From: CAZRIZ01 sp050950465
GTDB lineage: Bacteria > Patescibacteriota > Saccharimonadia > Saccharimonadales > Saccharimonadaceae
Reading direction: 5' to 3'
Assembly (NCBI GenBank): GCA_050950465.1
Contig: JBMNHQ010000001.1
Span: 248,001 to 312,000 of the forward strand
DNA: 64,000 bases
Shown piece after piece: positions 26,680 to 32,753 of this stretch; positions within the stretch are counted from its first letter, which is position 1; every line of letters begins with the position of its first letter. The notes below the pieces were generated by a model. It was not told where the DNA came from. It made no database searches and saw nothing but the letters and a program-made list of their open reading frames with translations. A program made the translations under genes and the position numbers.

Positions 26680-27222
26680 CTACTTAAGGACAAATTCCCA
26701 ACCTGGTCGCCATGACTTGGTTTTGCGCCAGTCGTCGGCGAAAGCTTGTTCCCAAGTTTTTCCTTTTAGTAGAACTTCTAGCGCCAATTGTGGTGCTTTG
26801 TGAGCCACGATGGCAATGTGCTGGCCGTCATAATCGCGCTTTAGGTCTTTGAGAAATGATTCGATTCGGGTTTTTACATCTTCGTAAGATTCGCCATTAG
26901 GAAAAGGCTGATAGATGCTTTTCTCTTGAATTGGTTCAACTATTTCTGATGGCTGGCCGTTGTAATCGCCGTAGTTGCATTCGCGCAATCTTTCGTCGAT
27001 TATAATCGGAAACTTATCCTTAAAAGACAGCTCAGCCGAGCGAACGGCTCGAATTAAATCAGAACAAAAAATTGCAGTAAATTCGTCGGTGTTTTGTTGA
27101 GGAAGTTCTTTTGATTGTTTAACACCTAGCTCCGAAAGATCGACGTCTTTCCAGCCAGATGAAATATTTTGCTCGTTGTCGGTGGTTGTCCCATGGACAA
27201 AATAGGTTATTTGTATAGCCAT
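26680..27222 (-). CDS. Histidine phosphatase superfamily protein with altered RHG motif
   Basis: This encodes 180 residues. The fold signature is clear: N-terminal TYFVHGTTTDNE, then FCSDLIRAVRSAEL, ERLRECNYGDYNGQ, FPNGESYEDVKTRIESFL and AIVAHKAPQLALEVLL. In this superfamily the catalytic motif is normally R-H-G. Here the Arg is Val (VHG), while the nucleophile His and the second His (AHK) remain. The usual proton donor Glu may be in RECNYGDYNG. It could be a phosphatase with changed activity, or act on an unusual substrate. It is a cytoplasmic single gene convergent with comF. The substrate cannot be told from sequence. Confidence 0.75.
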   Translation of the reverse strand: MAIQITYFVHGTTTDNEQNISSGWKDVDLSELGVKQSKELPQQNTDEFTAIFCSDLIRAVRSAELSFKDKFPIIIDERLRECNYGDYNGQPSEIVEPIQEKSIYQPFPNGESYEDVKTRIESFLKDLKRDYDGQHIAIVAHKAPQLALEVLLKGKTWEQAFADDWRKTKSWRPGWEFVLK

Positions 27223-27310
27223 GGCGTGATTATAGCACAGGGTGGCTAGGTAGTGGCTGTCGCCGTGCTTCGCTATGGAGTAATAGATTTGTTATCTTGC
27301 ATTATAAATC

Positions 27311-27339
27311 TTGACTTTCCATTACTTCTTTGTTAAACT
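27311..27339 (+). promoter_or_regulatory. Leaderless promoter of the antitoxin gene
   Basis: TTGACT (27311-27316), a 17-bp spacer and TAAACT (27334-27339). The ATG follows after exactly 6 nt, so the predicted first transcribed base is the A of the ATG (27346). Confidence 0.6.
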
Positions 27340-27345
27340 TAATGC

Positions 27346-27639
27346 ATGAAAACAGTTACCATTACATCGCAAGGACAAATCACCATCCCTATCGCCATCA
27401 GACGAGCGTGGAATATTAAGGGGTCAGAAGAACTACAGGTGTCTTTTAACCCCGAAACCAAGAGAATGATTATCGAGAAGCCTCTCGAGGTGGATGAGTT
27501 TTTAAAGATTGCCGACGAAGTTGCCGCTAAAATTCCAAAAGGCATTAAGCCGCTTCAGGGTGCCGAAATTGGCGAATTTTATCGCGCTAGTCGTACCCAA
27601 GAAATTGTTGATAAGTTCTCAGATGGAGTTAAAAAATAA
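27346..27639 (+). CDS. AbrB/MazE/SpoVT-family antitoxin (VapB-like)
   Basis: This encodes 97 residues. The first ~45 residues form a swapped-hairpin AbrB DNA-binding domain (TVTITSQGQITIPIAIRRAWNI...LQVSFNPETKRMIIEKP). The C-terminal half is a flexible helical region that in such antitoxins wraps the toxin. It lies one base over the following PIN-domain gene (TAATG at 27637-27641), the usual antitoxin-first order. Antitoxins of this type bind and neutralise the partner RNase and repress their own promoter. The transcript is predicted to be leaderless. Confidence 0.85.
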   Translation: MKTVTITSQGQITIPIAIRRAWNIKGSEELQVSFNPETKRMIIEKPLEVDEFLKIADEVAAKIPKGIKPLQGAEIGEFYRASRTQEIVDKFSDGVKK

Positions 27640-28034
27640 TGCGTGGCTCTCTAGATACCAGCGCAGTTCTGCGACTGCTCTTAAATGACATACCAGAGCA
27701 GACTAAAGAGATGGCGATACTTTTACGCCGTTCAAAAGAACAGCTAGCTGTTGCCGACTTGGTCTTTGTCGAGATGGCGCATGTTTTGGAGCGCTATTAT
27801 CAGCTAGAGCGGTCAGATATTTGTAGCTTGTTTCAGAGCTTTATGCGCCTCGACGTGATTAACTGCAACCGCGGTATGTTGGAGCGCGCCTCGGCGGTTT
27901 TTACCAAGCACCCTGCCCTAAGCTTTGAAGATTGCTGTCTGGCAATCTACGCCGAGCTTAACCAAGCCGAACCACTTTATACTTTTGATCAAAAGTTGGC
28001 TAAACAGCTCGACCAGGCTGAATTGGTTGGCTAG
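27639..28034 (+). CDS. PIN-domain toxin (VapC-like)
   Basis: This encodes 131 residues, normal length for VapC. The acidic residues of the PIN active site are visible: Asp in RGSLDTSAVLRLLL (residue ~6), Glu in VFVEMAHVLE (~45), Asp in LSFEDCCLAIYA (~100) and Asp in LYTFDQKLAKQL (~118). These coordinate Mg2+ for RNA cleavage. It is translationally coupled to the antitoxin gene and followed by a palindromic dispersed element. All four acidic positions are kept, so it should be active. The RNA target is unknown. Confidence 0.85.
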   Translation: MRGSLDTSAVLRLLLNDIPEQTKEMAILLRRSKEQLAVADLVFVEMAHVLERYYQLERSDICSLFQSFMRLDVINCNRGMLERASAVFTKHPALSFEDCCLAIYAELNQAEPLYTFDQKLAKQLDQAELVG

Positions 28035-28072
28035 CGCCACGCTTCGTTCGAACCCCGTGAATTTAGGGCGCA

Positions 28073-28177
28073 AACCAATCAGCTCGATAGGAGCTCTGGC
28101 GGTTACGACCGACAGCGAAGTGCAGACTGCCCCATAACGATGGGCGCAGTCAAACGTCCCTAGAGAGCTGATTGGTT
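28073..28177 (-). repeat. Palindromic dispersed element, copy 1
   Basis: A 105-bp element bounded by a perfect 13-bp inverted repeat, AACCAATCAGCTC (28073-28085) and GAGCTGATTGGTT (28165-28177). Read on the minus strand it shares GACGTTTGACYRCGCC and GGTCGTAACCGCCAGAGC blocks with the copy at 38015-38150. It lies just after the toxin gene. No ORF. Confidence 0.7.
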
Positions 28178-28390
28178 GAAAGCCCTGGATAGCTGGCGTG
28201 CCGCGCTACGCCCGAACTCCACTATTTGAACTCTTTTCTTTAGGAGAAATATCGCTCCACTTCGTTTCACTCCTTTGACTCATTCGAAAAGAAAATGCCT
28301 TCGGCGCTTTCTTTTCTCATCTCACCTACGCCGACTCTCGCTGTCCGCCATTCGGCGGACTACGCGAGAGTTCTTATCTCAAACTTCAGC
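28178..28390. other. Noncoding hairpin cluster between the toxin gene and tRNA-Ser(GCT)
   Basis: No credible gene. Two strong hairpins are seen: GAAAAGAAA...TTCG...TTTCTTTTC (about 28279-28318) and ACTCTCGC..GTCCGCC / GGCGGAC..GCGAGAGT (about 28331-28372). The flank GGCGTGCCGCGCTACGCCCG at about 28195 resembles sequences near 28031, 32480 and 57805. Confidence 0.5.
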
Positions 28391-28427
28391 AAATAGAAAT
28401 ACCCAGCATTGCTGGGTATTTCTATTT
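28391..28427. terminator. Terminator of tRNA-Ser(GCT)
   Basis: A 17-bp perfect stem AAATAGAAATACCCAGC (28391-28407) / GCTGGGTATTTCTATTT (28411-28427), loop ATT. It begins directly at the tRNA 3' CCA on the minus strand. Confidence 0.8.
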
Positions 28428-28519
28428 GGCGGAGGAGGAGAGATTCGAACTCTCGCTACAGATTACTCCGTACTAACGATTTAGCAAACCGTCCCCTTCA
28501 GCCTCTTGGGTACTCCTCC
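28427..28519 (-). tRNA. tRNA-Ser (anticodon GCT)
   Basis: Read on the minus strand: acceptor GGAGGAG (28513-28519) pairs with CTCCTCC (28431-28437). The anticodon stem ACGGT/ATCGT frames loop TTGCTAA, anticodon GCT. There is a long class II variable arm, T-loop TTCGAAT, discriminator G and an encoded CCA (28427-28429). It decodes AGC/AGU. Confidence 0.95.
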
Positions 28520-28600
28520 ACGAAATATCATTTTATCATATTATCGACTGAATTGTCGCTTTTTTATCTTAAATCTGGTAAAATAACCCTCCGTAACCAT

Positions 28601-28688
28601 GGAGAGATGGCCGAGTGGTTGAAGGCACCAGTCTTGAAAACTGGCATACGGCAACGTATCGTGGGTTCGAATCCCACTCTCTCCGCCA
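28601..28688 (+). tRNA. tRNA-Ser (anticodon TGA)
   Basis: Acceptor GGAGAGA pairs with TCTCTCC. Anticodon stem CCAGT/ACTGG with loop CTTGAAA gives anticodon TGA. The variable arm is long, the T-loop is TTCGAAT, the discriminator is G and CCA is encoded. It decodes UCA and probably other UCN codons. Confidence 0.95.
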
Positions 28689-28696
28689 GGAGAAGG

Positions 28697-28730
28697 CTCC
28701 GACTGATCGATAGACTAGTCGGAGTTTTCT
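28697..28730 (+). terminator. Terminator of tRNA-Ser(TGA)
   Basis: Stem CTCCGACT (28697-28704) / AGTCGGAG (28717-28724) followed by TTTTCTTCTT. After it come a TTTCTTCTTGTGAAAGAAA-like hairpin and a TTCGAACCC/GGTTCGA hairpin, which recur beside the other tRNA-Ser genes. Confidence 0.75.
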
Positions 28731-28835
28731 TCTTGTGAAAGAAATAGTATTCGAACCCATGAGGTTCGACATAATAGTATTACTTATTGTTGATATTATC
28801 GGCTTGTTTTGCTGTTTTTCTGATATACTGAATTT

Positions 28836-29354
28836 ATGAGCAAGCAAGACAAGAAGCCCACTAGAGAAACTAAATCAAAAACTGAGAAAGTCTCTGAGGA
28901 TAGTATTAACTGGCAATTTATCCCTCGAAAACATAATTTCTCTGGGAAGTGGTATATCGGTATGGTTCTTGGCTTCTTGGTACTGTTGGCTTTAGCAATA
29001 TTTTTAATTAAATCTTGGTCGTTTGTAGTGCTGTTATTAGTGTCGGTCTTGGCTTTAGTAGTATTTATTCGTCGTCCTAATAAACCAATTCATTATTCAT
29101 TAACACCAGATGAGATATCAATTGATGGGATAAATCGTCCCTTTGATGACTTTAAATCTTTTGGTGTAGTCACTAACTTAGATGGTACTTTCAAGATAGT
29201 CTTTACTCCTACTAAACGTCTCGCACCGGCTCTTGAAGTTGATATCAATACTGAAGATGGCGAAAAAATCGTTGACTTCTTAGGGGTTCGTTTGCCTATG
29301 AAAGAAGTTGAACTGAATTTTATTGATCAAATTGTGCAACGACTTGGCCTCTGA
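28836..29354 (+). CDS. Conserved two-TM membrane protein, unknown function
   Basis: This encodes 172 residues. A Lys/Glu-rich cytoplasmic N-terminus (~1-45) precedes two adjacent membrane helices (YIGMVLGFLVLLALAIFLI and SFVVLLLVSVLALVVFI). A ~95-residue C-terminal cytoplasmic domain follows, starting HYSLTPDEISIDG, resembling the PH-like domains seen after two TM helices in many bacterial proteins; I see this only as similarity of layout. The promoter is an extended -10 (TGATATACT, 28821-28829) with just 6 nt before the ATG, so the transcript should be leaderless. It lies between two tRNA genes. Confidence 0.75.
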   Translation: MSKQDKKPTRETKSKTEKVSEDSINWQFIPRKHNFSGKWYIGMVLGFLVLLALAIFLIKSWSFVVLLLVSVLALVVFIRRPNKPIHYSLTPDEISIDGINRPFDDFKSFGVVTNLDGTFKIVFTPTKRLAPALEVDINTEDGEKIVDFLGVRLPMKEVELNFIDQIVQRLGL

Positions 29355-29363
29355 TAAAGAATC

Positions 29364-29392
29364 TTGCTAAAATCACTAGTTTCCTCTATAAT
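29364..29392 (+). promoter_or_regulatory. Promoter of tRNA-Arg
   Basis: TTGCTA (29364-29369), a 17-bp spacer and TATAAT (29387-29392). The ~63-nt leader before the tRNA forms a hairpin (GGTGGGTTTCT / AGAATCCACC), probably a processing element. Confidence 0.65.
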
Positions 29393-29461
29393 GCGTCCAA
29401 TGCTGGAAACAGCGGCACCTTTTAGTTTTAGTTGGTGGGTTTCTAATAGAATCCACCATAT

Positions 29462-29538
29462 GAACCCGTAGCTCAGCTGGATAGAGCGTCAGCTTGCGGA
29501 GCTGAAGGTCGCACGTTCGACTCGTGTCGGGTTCGCCA
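29462..29538 (+). tRNA. tRNA-Arg (anticodon GCG)
   Basis: Acceptor GAACCCG pairs with CGGGTTC. D-stem GCTC/GAGC. Anticodon stem TCAGC/GCTGA with loop TTGCGGA gives anticodon GCG. T-loop TTCGACT, discriminator G and encoded CCA are present. Most bacteria read CGU/CGC with an ACG anticodon that is deaminated to inosine, so a GCG tRNA is unusual. Confidence 0.92.
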
Positions 29539-29543
29539 AGAGG

Positions 29544-29573
29544 AATAACTCACCTTACAGTGAGTTATTTCTC
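29544..29573 (+). terminator. Terminator of tRNA-Arg
   Basis: A 10-bp perfect stem AATAACTCAC (29544-29553) / GTGAGTTATT (29560-29569) followed by TCTCTT. Confidence 0.75.
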
Positions 29574-29670
29574 TTGGTTGAAACACCTAGACATGAGTCG
29601 AACATGGCTTTTATGAAGTGAAAAGATATTCATGTATAATGGCAATAAGTATACGGAGATCGAAGGTGGT

Positions 29671-30126
29671 ATGAAGAAAAAAAAGATAATTGGTGCAGGA
29701 GTTGGGGTTTTAATTCTGCGAAATAAACAGGTGCTTTTGGGTAAGCGACACATTGATCCCAAGAAGGCCTCTAGTCTTTTAGATGGTGCAGGAACTTGGA
29801 CTATGCCAGGTGGTAAATTGAATTTTGGAGAGACTTTCGAATCGGCAGCTGTGAGAAAGGTAGCTGAGGAAGTTGGTCTCAAATTAAAGCAGCTAGAAGT
29901 TATTTGTGTCAATAATGACAGAGTTAAAACAGCTCATTTTGTGACAGTCGGCTTGTTTTCGGACAATTTTACAGGTGAGCCTAGAGTTATGGAGCCAGAT
30001 GAGATTACTGAATGGCAGTGGTTTGATTTAAATAACCTGCCCTCACCGATGTACTTCCCTAGTACAAAAATTTTAGAAAATTACAAAAGAGGGCAATTTT
30101 ATATTACTGAATTGTCCGAGTATTAA
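29671..30126 (+). CDS. NUDIX hydrolase
   Basis: This encodes 151 residues from the ATG at 29671. I prefer it over an upstream ATG at 29632 because AAGGTGG lies just before it and a TATAAT (29635-29640) overlaps the upstream candidate. The Nudix box runs GGKLNFGETFESAAVRKVAEEVGL (residues ~49-72; G-x5-E-x7-R-x-x-x-E-E-x-G). The first Glu of the REUxEE core is Lys here, but the two metal-binding Glu are kept. An N-terminal VGVLILRNKQVLLGKR strand and a W-x-W-F motif are typical of MutT-like nucleotide pyrophosphatases. The substrate is unknown. Cytoplasmic, monocistronic. Confidence 0.85.
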   Translation: MKKKKIIGAGVGVLILRNKQVLLGKRHIDPKKASSLLDGAGTWTMPGGKLNFGETFESAAVRKVAEEVGLKLKQLEVICVNNDRVKTAHFVTVGLFSDNFTGEPRVMEPDEITEWQWFDLNNLPSPMYFPSTKILENYKRGQFYITELSEY

Positions 30127-30152
30127 ACCTAATCTAGATTTCATGTGCTTTT

Positions 30153-30440
30153 CTAGTCTTTAGGCTGAATCTCAATAGCACAACCCTTAATCAGTGCTTG
30201 GCTGACTTTTTGGTAAGCGCTAGTTAAAATTCGACTAAAAGTCGGTTGCGATACGTCCATTTGCTGGGCAGCGGAGATTTGATCAAGCTCGTCAATATGG
30301 TATAGCTTGAGTGCTTCAATCTCTTCTGCCAGCAATTGGATGGTTTGCAGTCCGCGCATCGGTACGCCTTGGGGTTTAAAATTATAAACCCTGGGCTCAA
30401 AACACAGATTGCGCCTACGTCGTTGTCGATGTCTGGGCAT
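30153..30440 (-). CDS. DUF134 family predicted DNA-binding protein
   Basis: This encodes 95 residues. It begins MPRHRQRRRRNLCFEP, then FKPQGVPMRGLQTIQLLAEEIEALKLYHIDELDQISAAQQMDVSQPTFSRIL (residues ~23-74), the DUF134 pattern with a sigma-region-4-like helix-turn-helix (AAQQMDVSQPTFSRIL). It is the second gene of a two-gene unit with the small Gly/Arg-rich gene at 30446, 5 nt apart. A 20-bp perfect palindrome overlapping the promoter of that unit is a likely operator, and autoregulation by this protein is a fair inference. Members often sit beside DUF5320-like or NifX-like genes. Confidence 0.85.
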   Translation of the reverse strand: MPRHRQRRRRNLCFEPRVYNFKPQGVPMRGLQTIQLLAEEIEALKLYHIDELDQISAAQQMDVSQPTFSRILTSAYQKVSQALIKGCAIEIQPKD

Positions 30441-30445
30441 GGTGC

Positions 30446-30640
30446 TTAGGCGTTGTTTCGCCCGCGTCCACCGCCACGCCCACCTCGACCGGCTCGCGGA
30501 CGACTTTGTCGTCCAGCACCCATACCCCTTTGCGGTGATGGATTGCTGTCACCTTTGGTTGACTTATCCGAACAGTCACCCTGTCCTCGACCAGTCTTTG
30601 GACCCTCTCCTCGTGGTCCAGTTCCGTCAAAATTAGGCAT
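30446..30640 (-). CDS. DUF5320-like small Gly/Arg-rich protein
   Basis: This encodes 64 residues. The opening MPNFDGTGPRGEGPKTGRGQGDC follows the DUF5320-type M-P-x-x-D-G-T-G-P-x-G-x-G-P-x-T-G-R-G pattern (residues 1-19, then a Cys). The rest is low-complexity, Gly- and Arg-rich (RPRAGRGGRGGGRGRNNA). The start has an AAGGAG site about 7 nt upstream. Function is unknown; relatives are found near genes for metal-cluster handling and DUF134 regulators. It is the first gene of the two-gene transcript with the DUF134 gene. The Cys is single, so metal binding would need a dimer or partner. Confidence 0.75.
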   Translation of the reverse strand: MPNFDGTGPRGEGPKTGRGQGDCSDKSTKGDSNPSPQRGMGAGRQSRPRAGRGGRGGGRGRNNA

Positions 30641-30654
30641 AGTGTCTCCTTTCT

Positions 30655-30700
30655 TTATGAATACGTATTCATAATAGCATAGTTAAAAAACTTTTGTCAA
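30655..30700 (-). promoter_or_regulatory. Promoter with overlapping 20-bp palindromic operator
   Basis: On the minus strand, TTGACA (30695-30700), an 18-bp spacer and TATTAT (30671-30676). The perfect palindrome TTATGAATACGTATTCATAA (30655-30674) covers the downstream part of the -10 and the start site. This is classic repressor-operator placement for the DUF5320-like/DUF134 pair. Confidence 0.7.
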
Positions 30701-30736
30701 GGATTAATTTTCGGGATAGTACAAAGAGTTGATGTA

Positions 30737-30765
30737 TTGACTAAATAGCTGTTTTGTGCTAGAAT
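30737..30765 (+). promoter_or_regulatory. Promoter of the tandem-FHA gene
   Basis: TTGACT (30737-30742), a 17-bp spacer and TAGAAT (30760-30765), preceded by TGC (extended -10). The start site near 30772 lies upstream of the chosen ATG at 30810 and downstream of a GTG at 30756, which rules the GTG out. Confidence 0.65.
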
Positions 30766-30809
30766 ATAGGTATAGTCTTACAAAAACAAACACAACAAGG
30801 AAAAAAGAA

Positions 30810-32105
30810 ATGAGAAGCCCAGAAGCTTATCCGAATCGAAATGAACAGGAGCGCCAGAGTGGTGCTGAGAATCCACTTCCAAAAACCGAGTATCATTTTC
30901 TAGAACGAGAATATCTTGATATTGACTTTGGGCCTAATGATATTGATAGAATTCGTTTGCAACTTGGTTCGGCTCAGTATGAAATATTAGATATGAGTCA
31001 CCAAAAGAATCGAGAGGAGATAATCAATCGTCAATATGCGGTTAACGAAGCTAAAGGACGAGGTTTCCAAGAAATTGAGGGTAGTCCAGTTAATACGCGG
31101 TGGTTGATGGTGCCAAGAGACTTTAGTCACGAAGGAGTGCCTGATGAGTTTGATTTGTGGTCAAAAGGATGTAACTACAAAGGCATACGACCAGGAGAAG
31201 AGATTGTGATTGGCAGCGACCCAGGTAATAAGTTGGCTAATAGGTTCACGAGTATGAGAAACAATGAGTCCATCTCTGGGCGACACTGTACCCTTCTTCC
31301 CGATAAGGATGGCAGATGGTTTAATATAGATGATTCTTCATCTCAAGGCACAAGAGTTGAGATTATTAGGATGGCTAAGCCAGAGATTAAGCCAGATGAT
31401 GGGCGCTTTAGCTTGGCAAAATATGCTATAGAGTTAAGCGACGATAAACACGAACGGCCTTCTCAGCGAGGTGCTGAACAGATGGTGCCACCCAGGCTTG
31501 AAACATTCTCCTTGCGAGGCAAGAAGCCAGCTGAGCAAGACCCAACACCTGCAGAAAAATACCAACAGGTTCTAAATAAATTGGGTGAAAAAGACGCAGA
31601 ATATATCGAAGAAGACGGAGCGGTTATTTTGAATATGAATAAGGTTAGGGAGGCTCAAATCAAGTTTGGTAACACAGAATTGTGGTTACTGGACATGACA
31701 CGAAAAGAGAATCGCAATCTAATAACTAATTATCAATATAAGCTTCGTCAGGAAAGGGATATTGCTGACAAGGAGCAGATTGGTTTTGGTAAGGACGTGA
31801 TAGTGTTCGATTACAATAGTGTTGATCTTGATCAGGGGTTGGGGTACAAGGGCATTAGCCGTAATGGTTTGCCACTTGTGTTTGGGCGCGAATCAGATGC
31901 AGGTTTGTTGGGTCGGTTTGATAGCCTAAAAGATGATGAATCCATTTCCGAAAATCACTTTGATGTCTCTCTAGTAAATGGTCGTGGTGCTAATTACTTG
32001 ATTATTCGTGACTTGGGGTCAGAAAGCGGAACAGAAATAACGGCGTTTGTAGATGAAAAAAATAATGATGAGTATGAACAGAGAAGCGTGCCTTGGTGGG
32101 GGTAA
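30810..32105 (+). CDS. Protein with two FHA-like domains
   Basis: This encodes 431 residues from the ATG at 30810, with AAGGA 9 nt upstream. It is an internal duplication. Each half has an N-terminal IxFGxxExxLLDMxxxxNRxxIxxxQY-like segment, then an FHA-like domain. The first FHA is at ~115-190 (YKGIRPGEEIVIGSD...SISGRHCTLL...FNIDDSSSQGTRVEI). The second is at ~340-415 (YKGISRNGLPLVFGRE...SISENHFDVSL...IRDLGSESGTEI). The S-x-x-H and S-x-G-T phosphothreonine-binding positions are visible in both; the usual NGT Asn is Q or E. FHA domains read phospho-Thr, so signalling is likely. No kinase is seen nearby. Confidence 0.75.
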   Translation: MRSPEAYPNRNEQERQSGAENPLPKTEYHFLEREYLDIDFGPNDIDRIRLQLGSAQYEILDMSHQKNREEIINRQYAVNEAKGRGFQEIEGSPVNTRWLMVPRDFSHEGVPDEFDLWSKGCNYKGIRPGEEIVIGSDPGNKLANRFTSMRNNESISGRHCTLLPDKDGRWFNIDDSSSQGTRVEIIRMAKPEIKPDDGRFSLAKYAIELSDDKHERPSQRGAEQMVPPRLETFSLRGKKPAEQDPTPAEKYQQVLNKLGEKDAEYIEEDGAVILNMNKVREAQIKFGNTELWLLDMTRKENRNLITNYQYKLRQERDIADKEQIGFGKDVIVFDYNSVDLDQGLGYKGISRNGLPLVFGRESDAGLLGRFDSLKDDESISENHFDVSLVNGRGANYLIIRDLGSESGTEITAFVDEKNNDEYEQRSVPWWG

Positions 32106-32165
32106 TTGCTGGCTCTCTCGCGATAAACTGAAGTTATTGATATAATCATTGAAGTCAGCAACCAT

Positions 32166-32253
32166 GGAGAGATGACCGAGTGGTTGAAGGTGCCGCTCTC
32201 GAAAAGCGGTATGGGGCAACTCATCGTGGGTTCGAATCCCACTCTCTCCGCCA
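32166..32253 (+). tRNA. tRNA-Ser (anticodon CGA)
   Basis: Acceptor GGAGAGA pairs with TCTCTCC. Anticodon stem CCGCT/AGCGG with loop CTCGAAA gives anticodon CGA. Long variable arm, T-loop TTCGAAT, discriminator G and encoded CCA. It decodes UCG. The T-arm and acceptor 3' half are identical to tRNA-Ser(TGA) at 28601. Confidence 0.95.
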
Positions 32254-32256
32254 GAA

Positions 32257-32292
32257 CAAAATTACGACCTGAAGTGGTCGTGATTTTGTTAT
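32257..32292 (+). terminator. Terminator of tRNA-Ser(CGA)
   Basis: Stem CAAAATTACGACC (32257-32269) / GGTCGTGATTTTG (32276-32288) with one G-T pair and a 6-nt loop, then TTATG. Confidence 0.65.
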
Positions 32293-32516
32293 GACTGAGA
32301 ATTGGCGACCGAGAACCCACTGTTTTGCGAAGCAAAACTGGGTTCGGTGGAGTGAGTGAAGCGAGCGAAAAGCAGGCCGTAGGCCTATTTTTCCGAGCGA
32401 ACGAACGGAAGAGGCGAAGCCGATATCCCACTCTGGCGGATTTCTTCTTGTGAAGAAATGGTTCGAACCCAGGTTCGGGCATGGCGTGGCGCCAGCCACC
32501 ATCCCACTCTCTTGTG
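32293..32516. other. Noncoding region with repeated tRNA-Ser 3'-end fragments and hairpins
   Basis: No credible gene. The tRNA 3' word ATCCCACTCT recurs at 32425 and 32501 (tRNA copy at 32236) and shortened at about 32703. Hairpins include GAACCCA..GTTTTG / CAAAAC..TGGGTTC (about 32310-32344) and TTTCTTCTTGTGAAGAAA (about 32441-32458), followed by TTCGAACCC/GGTTCGG. The latter pair also follows other tRNA-Ser genes. Confidence 0.45.
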
Positions 32517-32636
32517 GCCTTTGTTCAATAGTTACTTCTTGGGGACGCTTGATGACGCCTGTCGTTACAGGGTCATCGGTGCTAAGCTCTCCGTCGTGAC
32601 TGCGAGATTCCCCTCGAAGCAACTATTGAACCGGCC
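32517..32636 (+). repeat. Palindromic dispersed element, copy 2
   Basis: Bounded by GTTCAATAGTTACTTC (32523-32538) and GAAGCAACTATTGAAC (32616-32631), a 16-bp inverted repeat with one mismatch, plus outer GGCC/GGCC. The core CTTGATGACGCCTGTCG is followed directly by TTACAGGG. No ORF. Confidence 0.75.
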
Positions 32637-32753
32637 ATACACAACAATGCATTTTTTCGTGAGCAAGCAAAAGAGCGAATCCGTCAAAGGCGGATGAGCG
32701 ATATCCCACCTTCTCGCCCCTCTCCATGATATAATTCAAAGACCTAATCTAGC

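Noticed and set aside
28275..28738. Plus-strand frames across tRNA-Ser(GCT)/(TGA)
   Set aside because: They read through two tRNA genes and a 17-bp terminator stem. The peptides are tRNA translation artefacts.
32019..32482. Minus-strand frames spanning tRNA-Ser(CGA) and its flanks
   Set aside because: They cross a tRNA gene and terminator. Their peptides (AERVGFEP...) are the usual artefact of translating tRNA genes in reverse.
32517..32636. The palindromic elements as integron attC sites
   Set aside because: The ends read GTTCAAY...RTTGAAC, which does not fit the RYYYAAC...GTTRRRY arrangement. No integron integrase or cassette array is visible.
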